Position numbers and translations under genes: made by a program. 64,000 nucleotides of DNA from Nitrospira sp. CG24D (lineage in GTDB: Bacteria > Nitrospirota > Nitrospiria > Nitrospirales > Nitrospiraceae): NCBI GenBank assembly GCA_002869855.2, contig NEWQ02000023.1, forward strand, positions 121,286-185,285. Reading direction: 5' to 3'. The notes below the pieces were generated by a model that saw only the letters and a program-made list of their open reading frames with translations, did no database searches and was not told where the DNA came from. This document shows positions 1 through 10,701 of the stretch, piece after piece (within the stretch, counting starts at the first letter, position 1; the number at the start of each line of letters is the position of its first letter).

Positions 1-73
1 GCGTACGCGCCGCTACGTTGAGCCGCTTCGTAAAGCGAGAACGCCGCTGGCGGACTTTTTCAGCATCCTGCTA
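1..73. repeat. Partial copy of the palindromic intergenic element, truncated by window edge
   Basis: GCGAGAACGCCGCTGGCGGACTTTTTCAGCATCCTGCTA matches GCGAGAACGCTGCTGGCGGCTTTTATCAACAGCCTGCTA near 27,585-27,623. Confidence 0.75.
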
Positions 74-409
74 GGACGTACGAGGCGCTTCGGACAGGTG
101 ACAGGGAGGCAACCCCGCCTCTTCCAGCACTTGCCCCCCGATGACATGATTGCCGACCAGCAGAAACAGAATCTTCACTCGCTTGGTATTCTCAAGGAAC
201 CGCCCGCTGGCGACCGCGGTCACTTCCCGCGAACCGTCTGCCTGCGGTCGGTCCTCTTCAATGGTTACTGAATAGGAGTCGAAGCCTTCGAAGGCATGAT
301 TGAAGGTGTGTCCGCGAAGCAACTGCTCCAGAGACTGGTCCGAAGCTGCAATAGACAGCCCTGGGTGCAGGATCGTACAGGTGAGCATCGTGGCAAGCCA
401 AAGACGCAC
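71..409 (-). CDS. Hypothetical small secreted protein
   Basis: 112-aa ORF with N-terminal signal-like segment (MRLWLATMLTCTILHPGLSIAA); promoter-like motif about 48 nt upstream; stop codon lies at the edge of a repeat. Confidence 0.5.
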   Translation of the reverse strand: MRLWLATMLTCTILHPGLSIAASDQSLEQLLRGHTFNHAFEGFDSYSVTIEEDRPQADGSREVTAVASGRFLENTKRVKILFLLVGNHVIGGQVLEEAGLPPCHLSEAPRTS

Positions 410-456
410 AACACATTCTCCGAGGAGGAGTTACTGTAGCCACCCACTCAAACCCT

Positions 457-485
457 GTCCACCGACGCCTGCTAACCGATGCACA
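457..485 (-). promoter_or_regulatory. Bipartite promoter-like motif upstream of the 71-409 ORF
   Basis: Plus strand GTCCAC-CGACGCCTGCTAACCGA-TGCACA; 17-nt spacer. Confidence 0.55.
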
Positions 486-646
486 TCGATGCAACAGAAG
501 ATCGAAACGACGCGGAACGGAGCCGACTTGAAGCCTTACAAGAAAGACAGGAGATGACCGAAGGAGGGAAAAATGAAGACACAGGCACGGCCCGATAAAA
601 AGAGCCGTGCCTGAGAAATCGATCAGTAAACGGACCTGCGCATCGA

Positions 647-946
647 CTACTTGGTCTTTTTGCCCTTCGCCGGCTTCTCCGCCTGCTCGGCGTGCGCCAA
701 GGCTTCTTCCGCATGCTTCACGGCTTCCTTCGCATGCTCCAGCGCTTCCTTGGCGTGGGCATCGGTGCTGCTCTTCACCGCTTCTTCCAAATGCGTAATC
801 GCTTCCTTCTCATGCGCGACCGCTTCCTTGGCATGCGCGATCGTTTCCTTCACATGCGCATTCCCGGCGAGCGCCGTTCCGACCGGCCCGGCCACCATCA
901 ACGCACCACACGCCACCACGGCCAACAGCACGCGAGCTTTCAACAT
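647..946 (-). CDS. SmbP-like small metal-binding protein (His heptad repeats)
   Basis: Signal peptide, then repeated HAKEAV/HEKEAI/HLEEAV/HAKEAL/HAEEAL heptads and a Lys-rich tail; similar to the 11355-11663 ORF. Confidence 0.8.
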   Translation of the reverse strand: MLKARVLLAVVACGALMVAGPVGTALAGNAHVKETIAHAKEAVAHEKEAITHLEEAVKSSTDAHAKEALEHAKEAVKHAEEALAHAEQAEKPAKGKKTK

Positions 947-1037
947 AAGAAATCCTCCTTTGCAATATGGATAGACTGAAGAGACGGACCGAATTGTACC
1001 GAGATATTGAGAAATTAGAAAGCGTCGGACAGCGCCA

Positions 1038-2210
1038 TCACACCGTCCGTTCGCCGAGCGCCTGAACCACTTCGAGTCGGGCCGCGCGCGTCGCCGGGAT
1101 CAGCCCGCCGACCATGCTCATGAGCACGGCGAAGAGCAGGGCGAGCCCAACCATGACGGGGGAGAGGTAGAACCCGAATGCGATCTCGGATCCCGTGTCC
1201 CAATTCACAGTCGAGATCGTCACCGACTGGAGGAAGGATGCCCCGGCTATGCCGAGCAGCCCCGCGCTCGCTCCCAGGGCCATCGACTCGATCAGGAAGG
1301 TCTGAAGAATCGCGAGGCGAGTGAAACCGAGGGTCCGGAGTGTGCCGATCTCCGTCGTGCGCTGAGCCACGGCCGCGGACATGGTCATCGTCGCGCCCAT
1401 AATCGCCCCGATGCTGAAGACCGCCGTGAGAAAGAGCCCCGTCACACGAATCATTTTCGCCAGACTCTCGGCTTTGCCTTCGTAATAGTCCGGCTCGCGT
1501 TTCACCGAGAGATTGAACCGCGGGTCCCGCTCCAACGGCTCCTTGACCTGAGCCAATGCATCGGGCCGCGTAAGCCGAACAGTCATCGAAGAAAAGGCTG
1601 TACGATGAAACGTCGCCATGAATTGTTCCGCATCGCCCCAGACCTCGGAATCGAATCCGCTGCCGTCCGCGTCGAACACACCCACCACCGTCCATGCGCG
1701 ATTGCCGAAGTTCAACACATGATGGAGCCCTGCTTCGGGAAACTGCTTGGCCACTTGTGCCCCGACCATGATCTCCGTCGTACCGGGCTCCCACAGGCGG
1801 CCTTGAGCCAGCCGGACCTTCGGCCGAACGGCAAAGGCATCGTGGGAAGTCCCGCGCAGGCTGAGGCTTGCAAGACTCCGTTCCTTCGCCTTCCGGAGTG
1901 TGAGTTGCAGCCCGATCTCACTGACCGCAACAGGCCGGCCCTCGAGCGTCTGCTTGATCCCCGACTGGAGCGCAATGATCTTGGCATGATCGCGCGAAAT
2001 GCTGCTGTCGATTTCCGAGAGGGCGCCTTTGCGCAGCAGGATCGCATTTGCCGGATCGCCGGTCTTCCCCAGTGTCCGCTCCAATCCATGCGCCAGCATC
2101 AGCACGGCCAGGAAGACGAACACCACCAGGCCCATCCCCGCTACCGTGAACGCCGTCGTCACACGGCGGGCCCAGAGATTTCTCAGACTGTAGGCGCCCC
2201 ACAGCATCAT
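1038..2210 (-). CDS. ABC transporter permease, FtsX/MacB-like
   Basis: N-terminal TM, long periplasmic domain, three C-terminal TMs (FLTAVFSIGAIMGATMTM, ASFLQ..., VMVGLALLFAVLMSMVGGLIPATRAARLEVVQALGE). Confidence 0.85.
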   Translation of the reverse strand: MMLWGAYSLRNLWARRVTTAFTVAGMGLVVFVFLAVLMLAHGLERTLGKTGDPANAILLRKGALSEIDSSISRDHAKIIALQSGIKQTLEGRPVAVSEIGLQLTLRKAKERSLASLSLRGTSHDAFAVRPKVRLAQGRLWEPGTTEIMVGAQVAKQFPEAGLHHVLNFGNRAWTVVGVFDADGSGFDSEVWGDAEQFMATFHRTAFSSMTVRLTRPDALAQVKEPLERDPRFNLSVKREPDYYEGKAESLAKMIRVTGLFLTAVFSIGAIMGATMTMSAAVAQRTTEIGTLRTLGFTRLAILQTFLIESMALGASAGLLGIAGASFLQSVTISTVNWDTGSEIAFGFYLSPVMVGLALLFAVLMSMVGGLIPATRAARLEVVQALGERTV

Positions 2211-2213
2211 CCG

Positions 2214-2236
2214 ATCACTCCCGCCGAATCAACAGC
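2214..2236. repeat. Remnant end of the same intergenic element
   Basis: AATCAACAGCCTGCTATCCGGC identical to the 27,606-27,627 end apart from the first bases. Confidence 0.6.
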
Positions 2237-2239
2237 CTG

Positions 2240-3406
2240 CTATCCGGCATGCCGCAATCCCTCCAACGTCGTCATCCGAATCAGCCGAATGGCGGGCCAG
2301 ACCGCAGCCAACAAGCCTACGAGAAGCATGACCCCGAGACACATACCCATGGTCTCTGTTGTGATGGAATACGACGCAACGTAGCCCCGGTCTTGCGTCA
2401 TCACCGCGTAGAGTTGCGCGGCAGGGAACAGGAGAACAAGGCCGAAGCCGCCGCCCAACAGTGCCAACAGCAACGACTCCCCCAATACCAGCGACACCAA
2501 GTGGAGCGGCTGAAACCCCAGCGTCTTAATGACGGCATACTCACGGGTCCGCTCCCGAACGGCCATCGCCAGCGCATTGACCAACACCAGCAACGCGATA
2601 CCATTGATGATTCCGGACATCCATTCCAAGCCCCGCAGCAACGCGCCGGAACGCGCCACCCAGCCTGCGAAATACGCCTGCTCGGACTCCGTCCTCGTTT
2701 CGGCGGAAGAATTGGCAAAACTCGCATCGATCGCCTCCGCCACCGTCTGTCCATTGATCCCGTCGGCAGCACGGACGACAAACCAGCCGACCTGATCGGC
2801 CCGATCCGGTTCCGTCGTCTTCAGCCGTTCGTTGGCATAGGCCCAATGCAGATACAGTTCTCCCTCCCCCATGACATTCGGACTGGTGCTCCGGAAGATC
2901 CCGCGCACGACGAGTTCCCAATCCCCCGGATACACCGTGCCTTTGAGCGTAATCGCCTCGCCGACTTTCCACCCGAATCGCGCCGCCAACCGATGTCCGA
3001 TGATGCAGCCGCGCCGGTCTTGCAGGAAGGCCAGTCTCTCCGCGTCGCTCAAGACAACCTCGGGATAGGTCTCGAAAAACGTGGAGGCCTGCTCGGCGAA
3101 CGAGCCGAACGACTGTTTTGGATCTTGATAGACGCCGCCGAAGACCGACCCAAAGTGGACGGTCCGCGCGCCGGGAATCACCGTCAACCGGTCTTTGTAC
3201 GCCAGCGGCAGGCGCAGCTCGTCCGACATGGCATGCACGGTGATCAACCGGTTCTTCAATGCGGCCCGCGAACTCGCCTGCCATTGATCGAGCGTCAGCC
3301 GAATCAGTCCGAACGCGAGCACCACCATCGCTAGACCACCGACCGTCAACCCCAACCGGACGGGCCGCCGCATCGTATTGCGAAGGATGAGCCGACCCAA
3401 TGTCAT
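2240..3406 (-). CDS. ABC transporter permease, FtsX-like
   Basis: FtsX-like C-terminal domain ([20 protein letters not shown]... [20 protein letters not shown]); adjacent to the ATPase. Confidence 0.85.
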   Translation of the reverse strand: MTLGRLILRNTMRRPVRLGLTVGGLAMVVLAFGLIRLTLDQWQASSRAALKNRLITVHAMSDELRLPLAYKDRLTVIPGARTVHFGSVFGGVYQDPKQSFGSFAEQASTFFETYPEVVLSDAERLAFLQDRRGCIIGHRLAARFGWKVGEAITLKGTVYPGDWELVVRGIFRSTSPNVMGEGELYLHWAYANERLKTTEPDRADQVGWFVVRAADGINGQTVAEAIDASFANSSAETRTESEQAYFAGWVARSGALLRGLEWMSGIINGIALLVLVNALAMAVRERTREYAVIKTLGFQPLHLVSLVLGESLLLALLGGGFGLVLLFPAAQLYAVMTQDRGYVASYSITTETMGMCLGVMLLVGLLAAVWPAIRLIRMTTLEGLRHAG

Positions 3407-4086
3407 GGAGGAGTCTCCAGCACGCCCTTTTCGAGATGCCGTATGAGTTGGGCTCGCTCGGCCGCGCGGGGATCGTGCGTGACCATCACAATGGTCTTCC
3501 CCAACTCTCGATTCAGCCGGCCGAACAGCGTCAGAATATCTTCAGCCGATTCACGGTCCAGATTACCGGTCGGCTCATCCGCAAGAATCATGGTGGGATC
3601 GCTCACGATCGCGCGAGCAAGGCCGACCCGTTGCTCCTGCCCTCCCGAGAGCTGCCGAGGGTAATGGTCCATGCGGTCGCCGAGGCCCACGAGTCGCAGC
3701 GCGGTCTTCACGTGGTCGGTCCGCTCAGAGCGCGAGAGGTGCGTGAGCAGGAGCGGCAGCTCGACATTTTCGGCAGCGGTCAGAACAGGGATGAGATTGT
3801 AGGATTGAAAGACATAGCCGATATGCCTGGCGCGCCAGCGCGCCATATCCCCTTCGGACAGTTCGTGCAATCGCGTGCCGGCCACGACCACCACCCCGCT
3901 GGTCGGGCGATCGATCCCGGCCATCAGGTTAAGCAGCGTGCTCTTTCCCGACCCGGACGGCCCCATAATCGCGAGAAACGTTCCGGCAGGAATCGAAAAG
4001 GAAAGATCGCGCAGGACAGACACCTCCGTGCCTGCTCGAAAATAGACTTTCAAGATACGCTGCAGTGTGACAACCGGATCGTACAC
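3403..4086 (-). CDS. ABC transporter ATP-binding protein (LolD/MacB type)
   Basis: Walker [10 protein letters not shown], signature [16 protein letters not shown], Walker [13 protein letters not shown]. Confidence 0.93.
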   Translation of the reverse strand: MYDPVVTLQRILKVYFRAGTEVSVLRDLSFSIPAGTFLAIMGPSGSGKSTLLNLMAGIDRPTSGVVVVAGTRLHELSEGDMARWRARHIGYVFQSYNLIPVLTAAENVELPLLLTHLSRSERTDHVKTALRLVGLGDRMDHYPRQLSGGQEQRVGLARAIVSDPTMILADEPTGNLDRESAEDILTLFGRLNRELGKTIVMVTHDPRAAERAQLIRHLEKGVLETPP

Positions 4087-4097
4087 GTGGGCAGGCC

Positions 4098-5369
4098 TTA
4101 CGACGGACGCCGGAGGACCGTGACCGACGTGCCTGAGCGGAGACTCTCGGAGGGCGCAGCGACAACCTCGTCGCTCTGCGTGAGTGTGCCGCGCACCGGC
4201 GTGAGGGACCCCACCGGGGAACCTGGCTGAACGTCCGTCTCGACGATCGCGCCGTTCCTCACCAGGAGCACCACCGGACGACCGGCACGGGTCACGACGG
4301 CCGTCGACGGCACGCCCCAGGATTCTCCTCCCTCATCGGCCGATCCGGGCTTAGCCCCGAACGTCACTTTCGCGCTGAGCTCCGGCCGCACCCGCTCGTC
4401 GAGATCGAGAAACCGCACGCGGGTGAGAATCGTCGCTTTGGCCCGGTCGGCAATCGGCATGACTTGCGAGACTTCTCCGCGATAACGATGGTCGGGGACC
4501 GAGTCCAGCTGGATCTCAGCCGGCTGCCCGGCCTGCACGCGATGAATCATCGACTCCGACACCTCCGCATCCACCATCACGGAATTCATGTCTGCAATGG
4601 CCACGACCGACCCGCGCGAGAGCGTCGAGGCGGCCATCGGCGCCACCACTTCGCCGACCTCGGCAAACTTCTTCACCACGGTGCCATCGAACGGTGCGCG
4701 CACATTGGTGCTCTCAACCTGCACCTCGGCGGATTGGCGCTCCGCTTCCGCCGCCGCTACCGCCGCCTCGGCTGACTTCACCGCCCCGGCGGCGCGCCGG
4801 AGCCGCGCGCCGGCCATGTCGAATTCGGACTGCGTCGCGAACGATTGTTCGAAGAGAGTTTTCATCCGGTCGAAATTGAGCGTCGCCTCTTGCAGCTCCG
4901 GCCTGGCCGTGACCAGCTGCGCGCGGGCCACCTCCAGCTTCGCCCGGGCCTGCTGGAGCAGCGCATCCATATCCGTATGCTCCAGCCGCGCGATGACATC
5001 ACCTTCTTTGACCCGATCCCCGACCTTGACACCGAGATATTCCATCCGGCCTGTGCCTTTCGACGCGATCGACGCCTGTCGCTGCGCCACCACATAGCCC
5101 GTGGCGGCTAACCCCGATGAACCACCAGCGGCCATGCGCACCACCGCCGTCACTTCGACCGACGGGGTCTGGTCGATCAGTCCGGTTCTCCAAGCGCCCA
5201 CGGCTCCGGCGAACAAAAGGATCAGGAGCAACCAGCGCCACTGTCCGGACCGAGCCGGCGAGCGCTTCGCGAAATGTTCCTCGCGTTGAATGGTCAATCC
5301 ATCCAAATCCGCGTCATGGATGCCGACCTTTAGTGGGTCCGGACGTTCCGGCGTTGATTGAGCAGACAC
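4098..5369 (-). CDS. HlyD/MacA-type periplasmic adaptor subunit
   Basis: N-terminal TM, lipoyl/coiled-coil region, VRAPFDGTVVKKFAEVGEVVAP motif; GTG start inferred at VSAQSTPERPD. Confidence 0.85.
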   Translation of the reverse strand: MSAQSTPERPDPLKVGIHDADLDGLTIQREEHFAKRSPARSGQWRWLLLILLFAGAVGAWRTGLIDQTPSVEVTAVVRMAAGGSSGLAATGYVVAQRQASIASKGTGRMEYLGVKVGDRVKEGDVIARLEHTDMDALLQQARAKLEVARAQLVTARPELQEATLNFDRMKTLFEQSFATQSEFDMAGARLRRAAGAVKSAEAAVAAAEAERQSAEVQVESTNVRAPFDGTVVKKFAEVGEVVAPMAASTLSRGSVVAIADMNSVMVDAEVSESMIHRVQAGQPAEIQLDSVPDHRYRGEVSQVMPIADRAKATILTRVRFLDLDERVRPELSAKVTFGAKPGSADEGGESWGVPSTAVVTRAGRPVVLLVRNGAIVETDVQPGSPVGSLTPVRGTLTQSDEVVAAPSESLRSGTSVTVLRRPS

Positions 5370-5466
5370 AAGACCTCCGTTGTCATTAGAGCCGCGAAGC
5401 TTACCATAGAAATTCGTACCTACTACAGAGCCGCCTGTGGCGAGAGCACCGACCAGCGCGCCGCAA

Positions 5467-6687
5467 TCAGTTCGAAGCCGCTCTGGGTTTCCGTTTCCGC
5501 CACCACATGAGAAAGCCGGTCGCATAGATGACCGGAGAGGCCAGGCCGCTGAAAAACACCAGCAACCGCCCGGTCATGCCGAAGGCCTGGCCCGAATGCA
5601 GCGGCCATTGCCAGTCCAGAAATGTTTCTCCGGCGCTCTGCCTGTTCGTCGGGTCGCGCACGTCGAGAATGGCGCCGCTGTATTGATCGATGGCCACCTG
5701 CCGCTCCGACCAGAAGGCACTCAGCCCCGGCACATGGCGCCGGCCCACCAGATAGACGCCCGTCTCACTGTCCGGCATGCCGACAGCACTCAGCTCTCCC
5801 TCTGGGTATATCTCCGCGGCGATGGCCACGGCCCGCTCCGCTCCGATGGGCGCCTGCCCAGGCGCCGGCGTCGACGTTGGCGCTTGCGCCGGACCACGGG
5901 TCGCGGGAGAAAAAAGTTGCACCATCCACACATACGGCCCGTTCACATTCATATCGACCCCCGACAGCAGCACCGCGCCCAGCATGACGAGCGTGTAGAG
6001 CGAGACCGTCTTGTGCAGGTCGAAATTCAGCCGAGTCTGGTTGGTGGGCCGCCGGATGACAAAGGCCTGCCGCCACTGCCCCGCACGCGGCCACCAGACG
6101 AGAATTCCGGTGAGCAGGGACAGCGTCAACAACACTGCGGCAATCCCGGCCAGCGTCACCCCGGTCTCGCCCATGAACAATGTGTAGTGCAGGGCGAAGA
6201 CCACATCCATGAACGAGGAGGGCACCCATTCGGCTGCGCCATAGGCGCGCACCCCCGTTACCCTGGCGCGATACGGATCGACGAAGATCCGCGCCCAGGC
6301 TTTCGACGGCTGCTCGGCATACACGGCGAAGACGCCTTCTGTGCTCTCTGGCCCATAGATCTGTATCACACGGCTGCCATACGGAGAAGCCTGCAACGCG
6401 GCGGCTAGCATCTCTCCCAATGGCCGGTAGGCCTCTTGCCCCGGTGGAGGAGCTTCCACCGTCAAAAGCGCCGGATTAAGCCACTCATCGATCTCCTGCC
6501 AGAACACCAGGATGCTGCCGGTCAATCCAAAGACGACCAGCAGCGCCCCGATAAACAAACCCAGACACAGATGCACCTGCACCCACAGGCTGCGCCACGT
6601 TCGCATGCGAGTCGCACGCGGCGCCGCCAGGCCTGCCGAATCGGCAAGACCCGGACTCGCCGGCTGCATAGAGGCTCCCTGCGTCAT
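5467..6687 (-). CDS. PepSY-associated TM domain protein
   Basis: VHLCLGLFIGALLVVFGLTGSILVFWQEID, ...DLHKTVSLYTLVMLGAVLLSGV; 3' neighbour of a TonB receptor. Confidence 0.85.
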   Translation of the reverse strand: MTQGASMQPASPGLADSAGLAAPRATRMRTWRSLWVQVHLCLGLFIGALLVVFGLTGSILVFWQEIDEWLNPALLTVEAPPPGQEAYRPLGEMLAAALQASPYGSRVIQIYGPESTEGVFAVYAEQPSKAWARIFVDPYRARVTGVRAYGAAEWVPSSFMDVVFALHYTLFMGETGVTLAGIAAVLLTLSLLTGILVWWPRAGQWRQAFVIRRPTNQTRLNFDLHKTVSLYTLVMLGAVLLSGVDMNVNGPYVWMVQLFSPATRGPAQAPTSTPAPGQAPIGAERAVAIAAEIYPEGELSAVGMPDSETGVYLVGRRHVPGLSAFWSERQVAIDQYSGAILDVRDPTNRQSAGETFLDWQWPLHSGQAFGMTGRLLVFFSGLASPVIYATGFLMWWRKRKPRAASN

Positions 6688-6691
6688 TGTC

Positions 6692-9055
6692 CTAGAACTC
6701 CATCCGGATCGAGCCCATGAAGAACCGCGGGGCGCCGACATCGATCCGCGCTTGGCCGAATCCCGCACTGCTCGGGAAGTACTCCTGACCCAAAATGTTG
6801 TCGACATTCAGCTGAGCCGTCACCTTGGAGCGACCGACTTTCATGGTGTAGCTGGTCATCAAATTCACGATGGTATATCCGGGCATCTGCGCGTCATTCT
6901 CCACATTAATCTCGCGTTTCCCTCGTGCCACCACACCGCCGCCCACCTTCCACCCACTGAGAGTCTCGTCCTGAAACGCGTAGGTCATCCAGACGCTTCC
7001 GGCATGTTTGGGCACATTGGGGAATCGATGGCCTTGTGTGCCATCGTTGCTTTGCGTAATGGTGGAATCGGTATACGCATAGTTCGCAATCAGGTTGAGC
7101 CCCGGCAGCGGTTCCCCAGCCACATCCAGTTCGACCCCTTTGTTGCGCGCCTCTCCTGTTAGCACGGAAAAGCCTAATGCCGCCAAGGCCGGATCGGGAT
7201 GGCCCGTGGGAATGTTTTGCTTCGTGAGATCGAACCACGCCAGAGTCGCATTCCAGCGTCCGTCGAACAGTTCCGTCTTGATACCGGCCTCCCACTGCTG
7301 CGACGTTTGGCCTTTGAGTGGCGCCCCGCCCACCGCCAATGAGAAGAGATTCGGGACACCGAACCCTTCGACGTAGTTTCCATAGAAGGCGAGCGCCTTG
7401 ATCGGTTGCCAGAGCAGTCCGACACGCGGAAGCACCTTTTGCTGGCGGCTTACCTGCGACGTCTGGACGCCTTGGAACGTACTCTCCGACGTGATCTCGG
7501 CATTGTCATAGCGCATGCCCGCCAAGATATGTACATGATGGGGTAATTCAATTTGATCTTGGAGATACAAACCGAACCATTTCTCTCGCGTGTCGAATGG
7601 GAGATCGTCGGCCGGGTCGCGGACCGGCTCGCCCCCGTGGACCGGATTGAAAATATCGATGGAGGGAAAGGCAAAGTTATCAATGAGCGTCCCCGTGTTC
7701 CTGAAGTGATAGTAGTCCCCTCCCAGCAAGAGCGTGTGCTTGGCTCCCCAGGTATCGAAATGTCCGGTGAGATCCAGGCTAGTCGTGTAGGTTTTGGTCT
7801 TGTTGTCCCTAAATCCCGCGAAAAATCGATCCAGGGTTTGGTTATCCGCCTGAAGCCCCAAGGGCACCACCACGTCGTCATCCTCGCTGCTAGATTGGAC
7901 ATTAAAGCGATGCTGGAGTTTCCAGTCCTGATTGAACTCATGCGACCAATTGAATCCGGCCAGAATGGATTCGTACTTCGCATTAGCAGATGACTCTCCC
8001 AGATTGCGCTCGACCGGCAACTGTGCGGGGCGATCGCCGACTGTGACGGTGCCAAAATCAGGCCGCACTTTCCCTTTGCCGTACTCCGCATCGAACGTAA
8101 TTTGCGTCCGGTCGCTCAGTTTCCATTGCACCACCGGCGCAAAGAACGCGCGGTCGTTCTGGACAAACTCCCGGAACGAGCCGGAGTTCTCATAGGACAT
8201 ATTGAATCGATACAGCAGCGAGCCGCTCTCGTTCAGCTTGCTCGTGGCATCCAGCGCCGTGCGATAGAAGTCATAGGAGCCGACCTGTTGCTGGATGGAA
8301 TAGTAGGGGTCGGCCTGAGGCTTCTTCGTGACGAGATTGATCATCCCGCCTGGATGGATACGGCCGTACAAAATGGAGGCTGGCCCTTTCAAGACCTCGA
8401 TCCGCTCCAGATTCGCCATCTCTCTACGGCCCGCTTGCGTCAAGGCAGCCTGAATGCGCGCTCCCTCTCGATAGTATTCGAACGTTTCAAATCCCCGGAT
8501 ATTGAACGACTCAAAGAGGCTCAGCGACAGATTGGCATAGACTCCGCTGACATTGTTGAGCGCCGTATCAAGGCGAACCGCCTGCTGATCTCGTACGACC
8601 TGTTGCGGCACCACTTGGATGGAAAACGGCGTTTCCATGATCGGGGTATCCGTCTTCGTAGCCGTGGTGGCCTGATCCACCTTGTACGACTCCCGCTGGG
8701 CCGTCACATGCACCGCCTTCGCTTCCAGCACCGGCACATCGCCTTCGGTGGGAATTGGCGCGTCGGCCTGCGACGGGATGGGCAGCGGAACGGGGGGCAC
8801 CACCGACGGCTGCGACGTCTCAGATGGAGCTGGCTCGGCAGGCTGCTTGGCGTCGGCAGTTTCCGCTGAGGGAGGCGGCGCCTCCTGGCTCTGTTGGGTA
8901 GGGACCGGCTTGATCGGCCCGATACAGGCCGTGAACGCAGTCAGGCACAGCACGACCCCCAGCAATCGATTGGTGACTGCGCCACAAGGACGAGATAATT
9001 TAGGATTAAGACGGACGTGAATAGACCGGCCTGATTGCAATGATGATAACGACAT
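6692..9055 (-). CDS. TonB-dependent siderophore-type receptor
   Basis: Plug domain ETPFSIQVVPQQVVRDQQAVRLDTALNNVSGV, IEVLKGPASILYGRIHPGGMINLVTKKP, C-terminal aromatic ending (MGSIRMEF). Confidence 0.92.
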   Translation of the reverse strand: MSLSSLQSGRSIHVRLNPKLSRPCGAVTNRLLGVVLCLTAFTACIGPIKPVPTQQSQEAPPPSAETADAKQPAEPAPSETSQPSVVPPVPLPIPSQADAPIPTEGDVPVLEAKAVHVTAQRESYKVDQATTATKTDTPIMETPFSIQVVPQQVVRDQQAVRLDTALNNVSGVYANLSLSLFESFNIRGFETFEYYREGARIQAALTQAGRREMANLERIEVLKGPASILYGRIHPGGMINLVTKKPQADPYYSIQQQVGSYDFYRTALDATSKLNESGSLLYRFNMSYENSGSFREFVQNDRAFFAPVVQWKLSDRTQITFDAEYGKGKVRPDFGTVTVGDRPAQLPVERNLGESSANAKYESILAGFNWSHEFNQDWKLQHRFNVQSSSEDDDVVVPLGLQADNQTLDRFFAGFRDNKTKTYTTSLDLTGHFDTWGAKHTLLLGGDYYHFRNTGTLIDNFAFPSIDIFNPVHGGEPVRDPADDLPFDTREKWFGLYLQDQIELPHHVHILAGMRYDNAEITSESTFQGVQTSQVSRQQKVLPRVGLLWQPIKALAFYGNYVEGFGVPNLFSLAVGGAPLKGQTSQQWEAGIKTELFDGRWNATLAWFDLTKQNIPTGHPDPALAALGFSVLTGEARNKGVELDVAGEPLPGLNLIANYAYTDSTITQSNDGTQGHRFPNVPKHAGSVWMTYAFQDETLSGWKVGGGVVARGKREINVENDAQMPGYTIVNLMTSYTMKVGRSKVTAQLNVDNILGQEYFPSSAGFGQARIDVGAPRFFMGSIRMEF

Positions 9056-9275
9056 AACTCCCTCTCCCGCACACACCTGCCTCATGGCATGCACAGTGTC
9101 TCTGAGAGCCGGCACCTCGCGAGCAGGCCACCACCCTTCCTGCGGCACAGCAATACGGAGTCTGTCTCCAGACCGTATGCTCCCCGTCGCAGAACGACAC
9201 CGGGGCGGCACGCAAGCGAGATCGGACCGTACGGACGTCCGGCTCGTGAATGTTTACTGACGTTGGATCGAGACG

Positions 9276-9683
9276 TTAGGAGAAGGAAACGGGAGGACCG
9301 CGGCCATGGGCCGCAATCAGGAGAAGCGTTCGATAAGAAACGAGCAGAAGAACCAACGGCACGAAGACCGATACCACGACCGGCAGGCGGGGAATCTCGG
9401 GCAGGATAAACGCCCCTTCATCTTGCGTCACCGTGCAGGCCCAGGCGACCAGCGGAGTAAGTTGGGCGCGACCGTGATGGCAGGCGTGGTGATCACCGCC
9501 GCTATGAAGATAGAACGTCCGGACAGGGGGCTGTTCGAATTCATTGAAGCAGGTCGAGCAAACGACCCCAGCGACTAACTGGATACAGGCGAGCAGACAA
9601 GCCAACAGGACGACGAGTCGGGACACCTGCCCCACCCGGCGACTGTCATGCATGAGACGAAACAGATTCGGCACAGCCCCCAC
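9276..9683 (-). CDS. Small membrane protein of the CAWACQ/RAPP family (copy 1)
   Basis: Hydrophobic N-terminus, HSGGDHHACHHGRAQLTPLVAWACTVTQ, second hydrophobic segment, C-terminal HGRGPPVSFS; alternative ATG start at 9653. Confidence 0.65.
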   Translation of the reverse strand: MGAVPNLFRLMHDSRRVGQVSRLVVLLACLLACIQLVAGVVCSTCFNEFEQPPVRTFYLHSGGDHHACHHGRAQLTPLVAWACTVTQDEGAFILPEIPRLPVVVSVFVPLVLLLVSYRTLLLIAAHGRGPPVSFS

Positions 9684-9729
9684 CTTTCACACGAGAAGGT
9701 CGCCACTCTACAAAACAGCCCCGAAGCCC

Positions 9730-9758
9730 GTCTACTGGCCTCTGCTTACGGATGCTAC
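9730..9758 (-). promoter_or_regulatory. Bipartite promoter-like motif upstream of copy 1 / TonB receptor
   Basis: Plus strand GTCTAC-TGGCCTCTGCTTACGGA-TGCTAC(AG). Confidence 0.7.
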
Positions 9759-9829
9759 AGAAATTTATTGAATATCGAGAGGCGAGGTCACGAAGATCAG
9801 CGGGAGATGCGGACGGTGAGTCCGCTTCT

Positions 9830-10270
9830 TTATTCCACCCATATGACAGTCAAAACCATGGCTTGGGCCGCGTCGCGCTGTTTAGCATCGCTCGTGATGA
9901 AAGGAATCGTCAGTCCCGATACGGCTTGAAACATCATTGCCGACGCGATGTGTAGGGCGTCGAGCGTTCTGACGTCCGTTTTCTGGACCAGTTCCTCTGC
10001 TTGCCGGAGGACGCGTTCGCTCACCTCCACAAGTTCCCAATAGGCTCGATCTTTGAGCAACCGTGCGCGGATGGCAAGAAAGTCTTTTGGCGCGAGTTCG
10101 CCAGCGGCTCGCCTCCGGCTGAGCGCCGACATGACCTCGACCGGCGTGACGGCTGAGGAGAGAAACCGAAACCGTTGAAGTAGGCCACGCGTCGCGCTCG
10201 AACCTGCCTCCTTGACATACCGCTTCGCCAACACACTGGTATCGAAGTAGGCCCAGCGCCGCGGGGTCAC
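9830..10270 (-). CDS. PIN-domain toxin, VapC-like
   Basis: YFDTSVLAKRYVKE ... VRTLDALHIASAM ... FITSDAKQRDAA; GTG start overlaps the antitoxin stop. Confidence 0.85.
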   Translation of the reverse strand: MTPRRWAYFDTSVLAKRYVKEAGSSATRGLLQRFRFLSSAVTPVEVMSALSRRRAAGELAPKDFLAIRARLLKDRAYWELVEVSERVLRQAEELVQKTDVRTLDALHIASAMMFQAVSGLTIPFITSDAKQRDAAQAMVLTVIWVE

Positions 10271-10545
10271 GCGTCCTCTCGGCCCATGGCAATTGTGCGA
10301 GACAACGGCGTACCCTGGACCGATCGAGGGCTCCACACTGGAAGCGCCCCCCGTTTCGATGCCGCGCGCAACACCCCGGCAGACTCCAGCCTCCGAATGG
10401 CGGAACCCGCTTCATCGGAGGCCCCGATCAACTTCACGACAGCCAGAGGTTTCCCACGTTCCGTCAACAACACTTCCTTGCCTTGCTTGACGGCCTTCAT
10501 CAATTGGGAAAATCTCTGATTCGCCTCGCGCAAGCCCATTTGCAT
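10267..10545 (-). CDS. Phd/YefM-type antitoxin
   Basis: MGLREANQRFSQLMKAVKQGKEVLLTERGKPLAVV; overlaps downstream PIN toxin. Confidence 0.85.
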   Translation of the reverse strand: MQMGLREANQRFSQLMKAVKQGKEVLLTERGKPLAVVKLIGASDEAGSAIRRLESAGVLRAASKRGALPVWSPRSVQGTPLSRTIAMGREDA

Positions 10546-10701
10546 AAGGCCCCCTTAATGTAGTGATGAGCCTACGTTATGCCGGACTGGGGTCATGTGT
10601 CAACCGATCGCGCCTGCGCCACCGGACGAGCGTCGTCGGAAGGGGCGCTTCGGCTTCACTCAGAGAGTCTGTGAGGAGCCCCCGAGGAGAACCTTCTCAA
10701 C

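Noticed and set aside
2249-3334. Long plus-strand ORF (361 aa) opposite the FtsX permease
   Set aside because: Low-complexity His/Gln/Arg-rich translation typical of the antisense of a GC-rich gene; the opposite strand encodes a clear permease.
5399-5428. Possible seventh promoter-like motif upstream of the HlyD gene (GCTTAC...TACTACAG)
   Set aside because: Gap is 16 rather than 17 and the invariant central TGC (GCA on the coding strand) is missing.
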